Assembly (NCBI GenBank): GCA_030063045.1
Contig: JAQSEB010000032.1
Location: forward strand, 3,162,001-3,226,000
Origin: Pratylenchus scribneri
Lineage: Eukaryota > Nematoda > Chromadorea > Rhabditida > Pratylenchidae
Length of the DNA stretch: 64,000 nt
Direction of reading: 5' to 3'
Made by a program: the position numbers and the translations under genes. The notes under the pieces are model-generated. The model saw only the letters and a program-made list of their open reading frames with translations. It ran no database searches and was not told where the DNA came from. This document shows positions 33,633-46,215 of the stretch, piece by piece. Numbering within the stretch: position 1 is the first letter of the stretch; the number at the start of each line of letters is the position of its first letter.

Positions 33633-34353
33633 TTTCAATGGATAAAAAATAAAAACTGTAAAAATGGGAAATAAAATGAATGGAAGAACGGATGGAATGA
33701 AGGAAATGTTCGCGCGGATTAATGCGCCAAATATTAACTTGTTTTGTTTTGTTTTTGAATGAGAAGAATATTCACGTGTCCAAATGAGATGCGCAGCCAT
33801 GAACCAGAGGGCACGTGGATGGACCCAAAATGTGAGATTTGGCGACTAAACCAAACAAATCACACAATTAACGGACCAAACCAATTCCCATCCCGCCAAT
33901 TTCCGTATGATCAATCCAAAAGTCGATCCATCACAATTATTTCTTTATTATTTATTTTCAAGGGCGTCCATTTTGATCAGCCCATTACCCCCCCCCCTCC
34001 CCCTCATCCCCCTCCCTTTTCATTTTGCTGGTGATATTCGATTCATTCATTGGTTTGCGCAAATGCAAAATGTTCTCAACAATTTAAAATTAATTTTGCA
34101 CAGGATGAACTTTGTGTTGAGATTTAAGACAAAAAAAAACTTATTTTTATAGAATTAAAATTAATTTTTAAAATTTTAGAATTTTATGTTTTGACTTTTG
34201 ATTGGAGAAAAAAATTTAAACAATCGATTTTTTAAAATTTTTATTCATAAATAAACATCTTAAAATATCCAAAATAAATGAAAAATTTTACAAAAAATGA
34301 GATGAGATCAATTTGTGTATAAAAATAATTTAGGCACATTTCATTAATTCGAT
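33633..34353. other. Spacer between HAL and the sugar porter
   Basis: It contains the presumed promoter and 5' UTR of histidine ammonia-lyase and the 3' flank of the transporter, both on the minus strand. A C-rich tract lies at about 33990-34018. Nothing else is recognised. Confidence 0.5.
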
Positions 34354-36140
34354 TCAAATGATTAATTTGCATTTTTCCTCCTCCTCTTTTTGTCCTTCGA
34401 TTGATCCATAAATGGAGTTTGATGAAGTCGACGATTTTGGGGAGGCAGAATTGGATTCACAAAGGTTTCGGAAAATTTCATCCACCGGTAATCCTTTCGT
34501 TTCTGGGAGCCATTTCCACATGAAAATGAGAAGAATGGAACTAATCAACAAAAGAGGCAGGAAAAAGAGTGAGCCAATTATGGGAATGAACGAAGGATAC
34601 AAAAGAACGACGGCCAAAATCAAAAGCATTGGCGGCATTTGGCTCATCTAAATCAATTTTCTTATAATATTCATTCAAATTATATTCTCACCTGTGTGGC
34701 CTTTGCCCTCGCCTGATGTGGGAAAAGTTCGCCCACCAAAATTGGGTTCATATGCAAAATTCCCAAACTGAGACTGGCTTGGCCAAATGCACAGCCCAAA
34801 AGGGCAATTCCCGCAATAGTCCATCCACCCTGGCCACCGAACAAATCGAATAAACATTGGGCAAAGAAAATGGCGGCCAATTCCAATGTGGAAAAGGCGG
34901 TGATGGCCAGGAAAAGGGGTCGACGGCCTTTCCTTTCAATGAGGAATGGGGCTAAAATAGAAAGTGGGGTGCCAAGTGCGTTCAAAACATGGAAATAATT
35001 GAAAATGGATTTAAAATGATTGGACCAACCATCATTGAAATCATTGCGGCGGATTGGCCCAGTCCATATTGCATTAGCATTGGCTCCATATATTGGCTTT
35101 TGAGGTTAAGAAGAGAAATGGCCGGTACAAAACCGATCATCAAAGCAAGGCCCATTGAAAATCTGGATGAAGAAGGGAGAATGGAATTGGAGGGATCACA
35201 TGGGAATACCTCAATCTTCGGCTAATCCAAAATTCGCGCAATCCAACTTTTTCTCGGTGGACCACCATCCTTTCGGATTCAAATTCTTCAAAAATTTCCT
35301 CTACAAAATTGATAATTATTTAATTATGAAAATATTAAAAAATTAGTACCAATGTTAGCCGAATGCCCATGGTAAAATTGGATTGACATTTTGGCCAATT
35401 CCTTTTGGCCCATTCCAATGAAAAGATGTTTTGGTGATTCCGGGAAATGACTGGCCACAAAAAGATGGGTCATGGCAAGGAGAAGGCAAATTGCCGGAAG
35501 CAGCCACCAATTTCGATCATTCCCAAAAATTGACGGAAGGCAAAGTGGCGAAACAAAGAAAAGAAGCAAATTGGCACCAGAACCCAATGCGGTGGAAGCC
35601 AATCCTCGGGAATTGACCGGCGCACATTCGGTCAAATAAATGAAAAGCACAACTTTGAGGGTCATAAGTGTGCCAGTGAGGAAATGGCCAATGACAAATA
35701 ATTCAACAAAATCCATCCATTGGGCCAAAATCATTGCGGTGGAGGAAATAATTCCCAAAATGCAACTGTGATTAATTAATTTTGGATGGGTGGATGGTTT
35801 TAATCCAACCGAACATAAATGGCAGTGCCTTTGCGCCCAAAACGTTCCATGCAATGGGACATGGACATTCCGCCGACGAAGATGCCAACAAAGAAGCTGG
35901 AGGCAATTCCAGAATAAACCAAATTAAATCTGTTGAGAAATGGGGAATTGGATTTGGGGCGCAAATAATTAATAACTTTTCGCTGCCCGGTTCAATTCCA
36001 TATCGACGTTGAAGAGAATGGCCAAGAAAATTTTGAAAAGGAACTGACATATAATTGACAACATTGGCCGAAATTTCGCCGAATCCAGAAAAAAAGGCAT
36101 GAAAAATGACAACTTTTATTAGTCGATGATTTTCCATCAT
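34354..36140 (-). CDS. MFS sugar-porter family transporter
   Basis: Starts MMENHRLIKVVIFHAFFSGF (36140). Exons then give RFNLVYSGIASSFFVGIFVG with GGMSMSHCMERFGRKG (the MFS loop 2-3 motif), LGIISSTAMILAQWMDFVEL, VVLFIYLTECAPVNSRGLAS (the PxxxRG-type motif after TM4), NWWLLPAICLLLAMTHLFVA with FPESPKHLF (the PESP motif ending TM6), a cytosolic loop EEIFEEFESERM, then FLIERKGRRPLFLAITAF (second RKGRR loop), GILHMNPILVGELFPHQARA, and KWLPETKGLPVDEIFRNL, the PETKG motif after TM12. These are the standard glucose/sugar porter signatures in order, so a 12-TM plasma membrane hexose or related solute carrier is expected. The tail is Ser-rich and ends EEEEKCKLII. Substrate is not determinable. At least six exons. 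Confidence 0.88.
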
Positions 36141-36399
36141 TTTGCTGCAAATGGAAAAAGGAAAATTAGGGAGTGTGTTACATTTTCCCTTTTAAAAAAA
36201 TGAATTGAAAGGAAAGGGTAACACAAATTTTAATTTCCAATCCCTTCCCTGTAGCTATATATGATGATGATGATTGATGAAAAAGAAGGTAGAATATGGT
36301 ATTGTATTGTCTGAAGAATAGGCAAAATTATTTTACTTAATAGGCGGAATTATTTAAAATCTTTAATGCAAAATATATTTAAGAAAAAATACAGAATGG

Positions 36400-37015
36400 T
36401 CTTAAACAAACAAAAACACAAATGTTTTTAAGCAAACGAAAAATTCAATGGTTTTTTAATTAAACGAAAACACAAAATGTTTTTAGCTAAGTGAAACACA
36501 AAATGTTTTTAGCTAAGTGAAACCCAAAATGTTTTTAGCTAAGTAAAACACAAAATGTTTTTAGCTAAGTGAAAACACAAAATGTTTTTAGCTAAGTGAA
36601 ACACAAAATGTTTTTATCTAAGTGAAACACAAAATGTTTTTAGCTAAGTAAAACACAAAATGTTTTTAGCTAAGTGAAAACACAAAATGTTTTTAGCTAA
36701 GTGAAACACAAAATGTTTTTATCTAAGTAAAACACAAAATGTTTTTATCTAAGTGAAACACAAAATGTTTATAGCTAAGTAAAACACAAAATGTTTTTAG
36801 CTAAGTGAAACACAAAATGTTTATAGCTAAGTAAAACACAAAATGTTTATAGCTAAGTAAAACACAAAATGTTTTTAGCTAAGTGAAACACAAAATGTTT
36901 TTAGCTAAGTGAAACACAAAATGTTTTTAACAAAACGAAACACAAGAGCTTTTTAATAAACAAAAACATAAAATATTTTTAGCAAAAACACAAAATGTTT
37001 TTAAGAAATTAAAAA
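36400..37015. repeat. Minisatellite, TTTCACTTAGCTAAAAACA family, array 3 (opposite orientation)
   Basis: About 23 units of 25-27 bp reading TAGCTAAGTGAAACACAAAA on the plus strand, i.e. the reverse complement of arrays 1 and 2. Edge units are degenerate (TTAATAAACAAAAACATAAA). A single AGGCGGAATTATTT unit of the other family sits just to the left, at about 36340. The array lies upstream of the MFS transporter start. Confidence 0.95.
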
Positions 37016-37020
37016 ATAAA

Positions 37021-40000
37021 TTTTAGAAAAATTAAGGGGAAAACAAATTTTCCCTCTGCTAATTTCAGTTGAAATTGAGACTGGAAGGGAAATGATTGGG
37101 AATTTGTTTCTTGGTTGCTTAAAAAGGACAAAATTGTAGGGGCACGTGTATTTTTAATGCAAGGATAGAGGACAATTTTAGATAATAAAGAAGAGTGTTG
37201 AAGAACATCAGAAAGCGTTAATTTTACCCGTTCAAATTGTTTTGAATATTAATTTGTTTTTGGGGACATAATAATGTGGCCATAATTCACTAATGCTTTG
37301 GATGGAGTTTGGGTTGTTTTTGTTTGAGAAGGCTTATTTACAAAAAATTGCAAAATTATGCAAAAACATGGAATGATGATAAAATGGGGGAAAAGGTTAT
37401 TTTGGAATCAAAAACCAACAAAACAAATGAAACAAACAATTTTGACTATTCTCTGCCATATTGATCAAACATTTTTATTAAATTCATAAACATTTAAAAT
37501 TCATCATATAAATTAACCAAAATATTTAAGAACATGGATTGGGGAAATGAGAAATTGAATGAATTTTTTAAACTGTCCATTCAGCAGTTCATTTATGTCC
37601 ATTTTTGATAGACATTTATTCAATGTGGCCCCTCATTAATTACGGCGGTCTATTTTAACCATTTTTCCTCGCCAGGCTGGCATTATTCCCTTATCATTTT
37701 TTCCTTACCCAATTCGCCTTTTCTGCTCCACTTTATTGCCATTCTTTCTCGACCTGTCCCGGACAGATAGAAAATTTCCCGGACGATTCAATTCATTTTC
37801 CATGCAAAGTGAATTTTTGGATTGAGGAAGCAATTTTTGTAAATCAAAGAGGGGACGGGAGGATTATTTTGAATAAAATAAAAACAAAAGCAGGGCGGAT
37901 TTAAGTGGAAAGATGTTTTAAAAACATGCAAAAAGGTGTGCCTAATGGATGAATAAATGGTAAATATATTAAAAATGGGAAAATGTCCAAAAATGGAATT
38001 GGAATTTGGAACAAGCATTGATTTAATTATTTTTTTGCAGAATAAAATTAATTTATGAAATTATGAAGGGAAAGAAAGAAATTGAGAAAAGAGGAAAACG
38101 AACAATTGTGAGCATTAAATATTTTTGATTGATTGAATTGGCTTTTAACTTGGCTTAAAAAATGTTTGTCTTTTATTTTACTTCTTTCACCTAATTTTTT
38201 CATTTCTATTTTTTTTGCAATTTTCCCTCGTCCTCAATTGTTTAAGTTTTAATGGCAAAAAATGAATGGAATTTTTTGTTTTGAACTTTTAAAAGAAAGA
38301 ACAACAAAAAAAGACAAAAATGGTCATTTTGGTTTTGAAACAATGCATTTTAAAATAATTCCACTCATTTTCATTCCCAATCCAGGCTCAGATTTGTTCA
38401 GATTTCACTCAAAATTTAATGAAATCCTCCCCTCCTCTTCAATTCCATCAAATCCCCTGGGGGGATAAGCAGGTGGCATTTCCCACAAATGGGGGCGGAC
38501 AACTTTTTTGGACACTCAAATTTTGGGTGCACCCCAAAAGAAAATCAACGGCGGCATTTTCTCCTTTTCTTGCTGGGTTTTGGCAGCCAATTTTCCCTCC
38601 TTTTCGGATGCCAATTGTTCAACCAAAACAAAGCACTCGTCCATTCCCCCACCCAACTCCCTTTCAGCCTCCATCCTTCCATTGGCCATTAGCGCACATT
38701 CAAGCATTTTGGCCCAACCACTCTGCGGTGGTGTTTTCCCTCTTTTGGCTTTTCCTCCTTTCCTTCGCCCCTTTTTGCTTCCGTTCCCATCCCCGGTCCT
38801 CCACATCCACCAAAAAGACCGCATAATCGCGTCATTTAGTGGCCATCTTTGGCATTGGCAGGGCAGCGGCGATGAGTGAATTGGCAAAAGTGGCGGCGCT
38901 GGCGGTGCCAAGTGTGAAGACTCAATCCACCCAACCCCAACCCATCCCATGGAAAGGCCACTTGAATTGCCCCTTTCTCAAGATTTTATCGGCACGCTAA
39001 CTGCCTTTTTTGATGGGCCAAAAAATGAGGCCCCAAAATGATGCGCTGGGTTTTTTCTAGGCGAGGCTTTTTGCCTTCCTTCGGTAGATTGGATGGAAAT
39101 CATCAATGGCCCAAAAACTTTTCAATATTGAATATTTTGTCCCCTTCTTTTGAATGACATAAACAACAAATACATTTATTCATTTTGGCCACCCAAAATT
39201 ACAATTAACGCCCAAACATTGGAAGAAGTATTTGGCAAAGAGGAAAATGTTTGTCTGTTTTTGGCATATTCTTTTTGGATTTACACAAAAAAATGGAATG
39301 GAAATAACTCATTCCAATTCCAATATCCATTTTCCTCCCTTTTAATCCAGCAATGGCACAATTTTAGGGTGGGGGCTTGTCTTTCCCAGGAACAGTGAAA
39401 TTCGATGATCTTGGGAGAAATGGGAAATTTTGTTTTTTTCTGAAGCAAAATGATGGGAAAATGCACTCCGAAATGCAAAAAAAAAAATAAAAAAGAAAAC
39501 CATGTTCCAATATTTAATGGAATATTCTCTTTTTTCGTAATCGATGCACCCAAAATTAACCCGCATTTTTCATTTTCTTCAATTTTAGATATTTTTTGAT
39601 GAATGACTCCTTCTCCATTCCTTTCCATATTTTGTCCCCAAAATTAGCCCAATTGCCTTTCAATTTTTGTTACCAATTCCCTCTATGGTCCAATATCTTT
39701 GCCTTTTTCTTCCATTTTCCCTGAAGGCAAATTTTCCGCCTGGATTGCTTCCCCCTTCTCCCCTTTTGGCCCCATTTTCCCGTCATCTTCCCCCAATGGG
39801 CCAATGCGTGTTTTCGGTCTATTCCCCCTTTTCCCTCCTTCCTTCAATGGTCGGGAACAAAAGTAAAATTGGAAGAAGGAGGAAGAGTGGATTGTTGTGG
39901 CCAAAAGGCGGAAAAATCTGGGCCATACACGCAAAAATGTGCGCTAATGAGCCGAACAGAGAGAGACATGGAATTTAGGGGGCCGGAAGGAGGCCCATCC

Positions 40001-40042
40001 ACAACATTCCCCAAAAAAATTGATTGACTTGCCGCCGAATTT
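37021..40042. other. 3 kb intergenic region between divergent genes
   Basis: It lies between the transporter (-) and the amine receptor (+), so it must hold regulatory DNA for both. ORFs around 38419-38950 and 39281-39978 overlap on both strands, are rich in Pro/Phe/Ser or Lys/Gly, and have no recognisable domain. The stretch 38460-39000 is C/T-rich relative to its surroundings. Confidence 0.5.
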
Positions 40043-43000
40043 ATGGCCAAAAATGCGCCCATGATTGGCCACAAAAAAAAATTCAACATTTATTCAGCTT
40101 TTCCTTTAATTCATTTCCTCCTCCTCCTTCTCTTCTTCATATCGATCCCATCATTTACATTTGCACTTCCGCATGGATTGCCCCCGCCGCTGGATTCGGT
40201 CATTTTACAACATTTAGTATACCAGCTGAGACCGCCTCTTCCTCCTCCCTTTCGCGTGCACTTGGCCAAAAAAGAAGAACAACATCAAAAAAGAGTGCCG
40301 CCACGGCCACTGTCCGGTGCCGAAATGGTCCTCCTCAATTTATTCTCCCTTCAAAAACAAGTGCTCAACATCACTAGCCAATCAAATCATTCATCCAATA
40401 AAGGGCCAATCAATTCAACCAATAATGGTGACACAATTTTGCCATTCCAAACAACAATTCAAATGAATAATTCACCGTGGAATACAACATCAATTCCTCC
40501 TAATTCCAATAATATTTCTTCATTGCCAACATTCGAATTAATTTTGGGCACATTCACCTATTTATTGATCATTGGAATCACAATTTTAGGGTACATATTT
40601 TCCCACTCATCCGAAATATTATTTATTTTATTCCCTTTTGAAGGAATACCCTCGTCATTTTGGCCGTTTTCAATTATAGGCCATTGAAGAAGGTGCAGAA
40701 TTATTTCATCGTTTCATTGGCCGCCTCAGATATGCTCGTCGCATTGGTGGTTATGCCACTTCATGTCGTCAAATTCCTTGCCAGTAAGCTTACTTAAATA
40801 ATCGGAATTAAAAATTGTTCTCCAAATGTTGCACTTTTCCAACATTTCCCACTAATAAAACATTTTGTCCTTTCCTCCATAAAATGCTACTAAAATATGA
40901 ATCCATTTGGCTATCATCAGCAAAAGGAGAGGAGGAAATGGGAGAATTTGCGGGGGAAATTGAGGGAAAGGAAGTGAATTAGGCACATGCAAATTCCGAA
41001 TAAGGCCAAATAAATTTATGGAAGGAAATTTGAGGGCGAAAAAGTCAAAACATTTTATGAAAATTTTTGACAAAAAAATATAAACAAATTTTGTTCAGAT
41101 GGTCATTGGCTGTTGGGTATTACGGTTTGCCAATTGTTCACCACCGCCGACATTCTCCTTTGCACTTCATCCATTCTGAATTTGTGTGCCATTGCCATTG
41201 ACCGGTATTGGGCCATTCATGATCCAATTGGATATGCGCAAAAACGATCGCTGAAAAGGGTGTGCGCAATGATAGTGCTGGTATGAATGGAGGGGGAAGG
41301 AATAATTAGTTAGGGACATTTCAATACCTGGATCATATTTTTATTGATACCATAAATTTTCTTTTAATTCATTCCCCATATTTTCATCAGAAAGTTGAAA
41401 AATAATTCCCTTTGGGTATTAAAAGATAATTTATGGTATCTCATTGAGGCAATGACCAATCAGCAGAGAAAGGGAAGGCATATACTATTAGAAAGGGCGA
41501 AGTATATTCTAGAATTTAGCCTTTTTCTAATTTTATGTGATAATTCAAAATTATAAAAATTACATACTTTTTGGTTTTATGAATTTTTCGAATTTTAGGA
41601 CGAAGCTGTTTTTTTACAATCTTTCTTTAGGTTTTCATGAAATCATTGAAGCCACATTTTAGAGTAAATTTAGGACTTTCGAATGGCATATTGCCTTCTA
41701 AAATCGAAGCCACATTTTAGAGTATATTTAGGATTTTCGAATGGCATATTGCCTTCTAAAATCGAAGCCTCATTTTAGAGTATATTTAGGATTTTCGAAT
41801 GGCATATTGCCTTCTAAAATCGAAGCCTCATTTTAGAGTAAATTTAGGATTTTCGAATGGCATATTGCCTTCTAAAATCGAAGCCTCATTTTAGAGTAAA
41901 TTTAGGATTTTCGAATGGCATATTGCCTTCTAAAATCGAAGCCACATTTTAGAGTAAATTTAGGACTTTCGAATGGCATATTGCCTTTTCAAATTTATTG
42001 TTTCCTTGTTTAGTTATAGATAAATAATAGATCCAATTAAAAACTTTTTATTTCTGGGAATAATCTTTTAAAAATGTAACAATTTATGTAGGTTTGGGTG
42101 GCAAGTGCAGTCATTTCGGTGCCCCCTTTGATTGGCTGGAATGATTGGACTTCGCAAACACTGGTTGACCATTGTGAATTAACATCCGAAAAAGCATTTG
42201 TGGTCTTTTCCGCCTGCGGTTCATTCTTCTTGCCTCTCTTGGTGATGGTCGTCGTTTATGTGAAAATATTCCTGAATGCAAGGCAAAGAATCCGCAAAAA
42301 TAGAGGCAAATAATTAGGCAAATTAATTTCACCAAAAATGAATTAAAGGTAGAAGTGCCCTTTTTAAAATGACCGAAGATTTACGGAAGGAGAGCAAAAA
42401 GGGAGGAGGCTCAAGAATAAAACGAACACCGGTTGCGGCCACATCGGTGATTGCATTGGCCAGTGCCACCGGTGCACACATTTTTCGACGGAGCAAAACA
42501 ATTGGAGGCAGTTTAAAGGAGAGGGCCTCCTCCTCATTGGCCACAAATTCGAGCAGTAATGAAGGTGGAAGAGGTCAAAATGGTGAAGGCGAAGAGAGGC
42601 CAAGGGAAAGTCGGCCAAGTGCGGACAGTGGATTTGGTGGACCACCGCCTAGTGGAGGATCGATTTTGGGCTCTTCGGATAATTTCCCAATGCCATCACC
42701 CATTGGAAAACGGCATTCCCTCACCGTCGATCCAATGCCAGCACAACACCAAAATTTGACTGGTTCAACCAGTCTTTTGGTCCTTCCAAACAACAATGAG
42801 GGAGGAAATCCACAAAAATTGATGGAACATCAAAATGGAGGAACAATGACATCATCAAAAACGGAAACAGTGGAGTTGAAAACGCATTTGAAGGAAAGGG
42901 AGAAGATCAGTGTGGCCAAGGAGAAGAGGGCGGCCAAAACAATTGCGGTAAAAATTACACATTAATTCTATTTTTAATGTTTTTAGGTGATCATTTTTGT

Positions 43001-43305
43001 GTTCACTTTTTGTTGGCTTCCCTTCTTCTGCGCCTACGTGATTATGCCATTTTGTTCGGGTTGCCATTTGCATCCAAAGGTGTGCAGAAAATAATTAAAT
43101 TAATTAATGCCTTTTTTAGGTCCATCAAGCATTTGTTTGGCTTGGCTACATCAACAGTTCACTAAATCCATTCCTTTATGGCATTTTGAATTTGGAATTT
43201 CGACGGGCATTCCGCAAAATTCTTTGCCCAAAAAGAGTCCAAAATGCGCAAAGACGGAAAATGTCCGCTCAAGTGGAATCGCTCAAAAGGAAGCAAAAAC
43301 GATGA
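40043..43305 (+). CDS. Biogenic amine GPCR, tyramine/octopamine receptor class
   Basis: Exons: 40043-40588, 40645-40781, 41099-41280, 42092-42305, 42352-42946, 42988-43080 and about 43119-43305. A long N-terminus has a hydrophobic start ([16 protein letters not shown]) and Asn-X-Ser/Thr sites, then TM1 [42 protein letters not shown]2 [21 protein letters not shown]3 [18 protein letters not shown] (amine-binding Asp) with [16 protein letters not shown]4 with [12 protein letters not shown]5 [20 protein letters not shown]; a large third loop ([20 protein letters not shown], rich in Ser/Glu/Gly); TM6 [22 protein letters not shown]7 [29 protein letters not shown] and GWNDW are characteristic of tyramine and octopamine receptors (SER-2/TYRA-2-like). 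One intron starts GC. The stop is 197 bp before the next gene on the same strand. Confidence 0.88.
41651..41998. repeat. 58 bp tandem repeat, six copies (GPCR intron)
   Basis: Six consecutive units of 58 bp begin at 41651, 41709, 41767, 41825, 41883 and 41941. Each contains ATTTTAGAGTA, TTTCGAATGGCATATTGCC and TTCTAAAATCGAAGCC. Differences between units are few (AAATT/TATTT, GACTTT/GATTTT, CACATT/CTCATT). They sit in the intron between TM3/loop and TM4 exons. Confidence 0.95.
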
Positions 43306-43501
43306 ATAAAAATATTTTAAATAATGGTGCAACACATTCCCAGCTTTATTTGCCTTTTAAAATAAATTAATTGATCATTAAATTTATTACCCTCTCTTTC
43401 TGTCTATTTTGGGTCATTCTTTCTCCTATTCAACCCAATTTCGGCTTTTCATCTTCATTTCGCGCCATTCCCAATATTTTCTCCATTCTTTTACCACAAA
43501 A

Positions 43502-46215
43502 ATGACTTCACCCAATCGCCAATCCAATTTCCTTCTCGGCTTCTTTTTCGGTGCTCTTTTATCGGCGCTCATTTTCCTCAGTCAATTCATTGAATTCCAA
43601 TTCCAAATGCCCTCATCTTGGATGGCTAAATTTGGTAATCCCTCAGTGAATTTTATTTCTCCAAATTAAAATCAGCCGATCATCAACAGCCACAAAGAAA
43701 GCCAAGAATATTTTGTTGGATTCTGACCACCAAAGAATTGCACCGGCAAAGAGCTGATCATGTTGAGGCAACTTGGGCAAAAAGATGTGATCAACATTTG
43801 TTCATGAGTTCAGCTGAGGATGAACATTTGCCAGCCGTGAATTTATCCATTGAAGTTGGCCGCAATTTCCTCTGGGTTAATTCAATAAAAAATATTTTGA
43901 GGGAATATTAATTTTATTAAGGCAAAAACTAAGGCTGCCCTCAAATATATTCACAAAAATGTTGACATTGTGAGGAATTCCCACAAAAAAAAATTTTAAT
44001 CATTGAATTCAAAGTCCAAATTTGATTGGTTCCTCAAGGCTGATGATGACACTTTTGTGATTGTGGAAAATTTACGCAATTTTCTCATTCAATATTCTCC
44101 AAATTCTCTCATTTATTTTGGATGCATTTTCCATTTTATGGGTTAATTTCAATAATTTTCAATTTAAATTTGTCCCAATCCAGATATTTCTCTCAATCAG
44201 ACATATCCAAGTGGAGGGGCCGGCTATGTTTTTAGTCGGCAAACATTGAAAAAATTTGTGGAAATTGGCCTTGAAGGGGATTCAATTTGTGAATCAAATG
44301 AAATTTATGAAGATTTGGAGGTTGGAAGTTGTATGCGAAAATTGAATGTCACTCCGGGCGATTCCAGGTCCATCCCATACACGAGCTTTTAATTATAATG
44401 TTCCATTTCATAAAAAAAAATATAAAAATCGAACATTATTGAATTAAAACAGGCGGAATTATGTTTGGGGCAAATAAAACAGACGGAATTATTTTAGTGC
44501 AAATAAAACAGGCGGAATTATTTTGGTGCAAATAAAACAGGCGGAATTAAAAGTCAAACAGGCGGAATTAAAACTTAGTCAAACAGGCGGAATTATTTTG
44601 GGCAAATAAAACAGGCGGAATTATTTTGGTGCAAATAAAACAGGCGGAATTATTTTGGTGCAAATAAAACAGGCGGAATTATTTTGGTGCAAATAAAACA
44701 GGCGGAATTATTTTCGGGCAAATAAAACAGGCGGAATTATTTTGGTGCAAATAAAACAGGCGGAATTATTTTCGGGCAAATAAAACAGGCGGAATTATGT
44801 TTGGGGCAAATTAAACAGGCGGAATTATTTTGGACAAATAAAACAGGCGGAATTATTTTGGTGCAAATAAAACAGGCGGAATTATTTTGGTGCAAATAAA
44901 ACAGGCGGAATTATGTTTGGGGCAAATAAAACAGGCGGAATTATTTTGGTGCAAATAAAACAGGCGGAATTATTTTGGGCAAATAAAACAGGCGGAATTA
45001 TGTTTGGGGCAAATAAAACAGGCGGAATTATTTTCGGGCAAATAAAACAGGCGGAATTATGTTTGGGGCAAATTAAACAGGCGGAATTATTTTGGACAAA
45101 TAAAACAGGCGGAATTATTTTGGTGCAAATAAAACAGGCGGAATTATTTTGGTGCAAATAAAACAGGCGGAATTATGTTTGGGGCAAATAAAACAGGCGG
45201 AATTATTTTGGTGCAAATAAAACAGGCGGAATTATTTTGGGCAAATAAAACAGGCGGAATTATTTTCGGGCAAATAAAACAGGCGGAATTATTTTCGGGC
45301 AAATAAAACAGGCGGAATTATTTTGGGCAAATAAAACAGGCGGAATTCGGAATTATGTTTGGGGCAAATAAAACAGGCGGAATTATTTTGGGCAAATAAA
45401 ACAGGCGGAATTATTTTGGGCAAATAAAACAGGCGGAATTATATTTGGGGCAAACAAAACAGGCGGAATTATGTTTGGGGCAAATAAAACGGGCGGAATT
45501 TTGTTGGGGCAAATAAAACAGGCGGAATTATATTTGGGGCAAACAAAACAGGCGGAATTATGTTTGGGGCAAATAAAACGGGCGGAATTTTGTTGGGGCA
45601 AATAAAACAGGCGGAATTAAATTAGTCAATCAGGCGGAATTAAAACATTTGTGATTTGTGAAAACTAAAATTTTTGGAATCTTTAACATAAAAATCTTTT
45701 AAGAAAACTTAATTAAAATTTTTCCAGATACTACTTTCTCTCATAAAAATCAAATCAATACACCTTTTTTTTATTTCTGTAGTATGCACTTTTAAGAAAT
45801 GCAATATTTTGAAATTTAAAAAAAATACGGTCAATACACACAAATTCCTTTCATTTTATCCTCCCATTTTGTCAGAGATTCCCTCGGGCGCCATCGTTTT
45901 ATTCCACTTTCCCCCGACCGTTCATTGTTGGCCAACCAAGTGGACACTTGGGTGCGAAGTTATTCTCAATTCCCATATGAACCGGTGTGTTCTTCAATTC
46001 AATCCAAACCAATTTATATTTTAATTCTACAGGGCCAAAATTGTTGCTCAAATTCGGCAATTTCCTTTCATTATATAAATGCCCAAATGATGTATGCTTT
46101 GGATTATTTGATTTATAGGCTCAAAATTGATAATGAAATGGCCAAAAACAACGAGGAAACAACAAAAACATTGACCAATGTTGACATTGACTACAACCAA
46201 AAGAGTGGACCATGA
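43502..46215 (+). CDS. Core 1 beta-1,3-galactosyltransferase (C1GALT1-like)
   Basis: Starts [20 protein letters not shown], a short cytoplasmic tail and signal anchor ([19 protein letters not shown]), so a type II Golgi enzyme. The catalytic domain then reads [70 protein letters not shown] (the DXD-type ADDDT), [38 protein letters not shown] and DSR. The last two exons (from about 45880) supply [18 protein letters not shown], then [20 protein letters not shown], where the CC and SFHY block is diagnostic for C1GALT. It adds galactose to GalNAc-Ser/Thr to make core 1 O-glycans. A 1.5 kb intron packed with minisatellite splits the catalytic domain. The ATG is 197 bp after the amine receptor stop, so co-transcription is possible. 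Confidence 0.9.
44450..45650. repeat. Minisatellite, AGGCGGAATTA family, array 1 (C1GALT intron)
   Basis: About 42 units of 27-29 bp (CAGGCGGAATTATTTTGGTG then CAAATAAAA) with length variants TTTTGGGC, TTTTCGGGC, TATGTTTGGGGC. Blocks of several variant units recur in the same order (for example about 44790-44960 and 45042-45210), showing segmental duplication within the array. ORFs on both strands through it ([14 protein letters not shown] and similar) are artefacts. Confidence 0.97.

Noticed and set aside
21090..37015. CRISPR-like arrays of regular repeats
   Set aside because: Units are contiguous without unique spacers, in a eukaryotic genome; these are minisatellites.
38419..38950. ORFs of 123-144 codons on both strands
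   Set aside because: C/T-rich region open in several frames; no recognisable domain or consistent exon joining.
44882..45601. ORFs on both strands with ACFICPK or [12 protein letters not shown] repeats
   Set aside because: Reading frames through the C1GALT intron minisatellite; open on both strands at once, as expected for a repeat.
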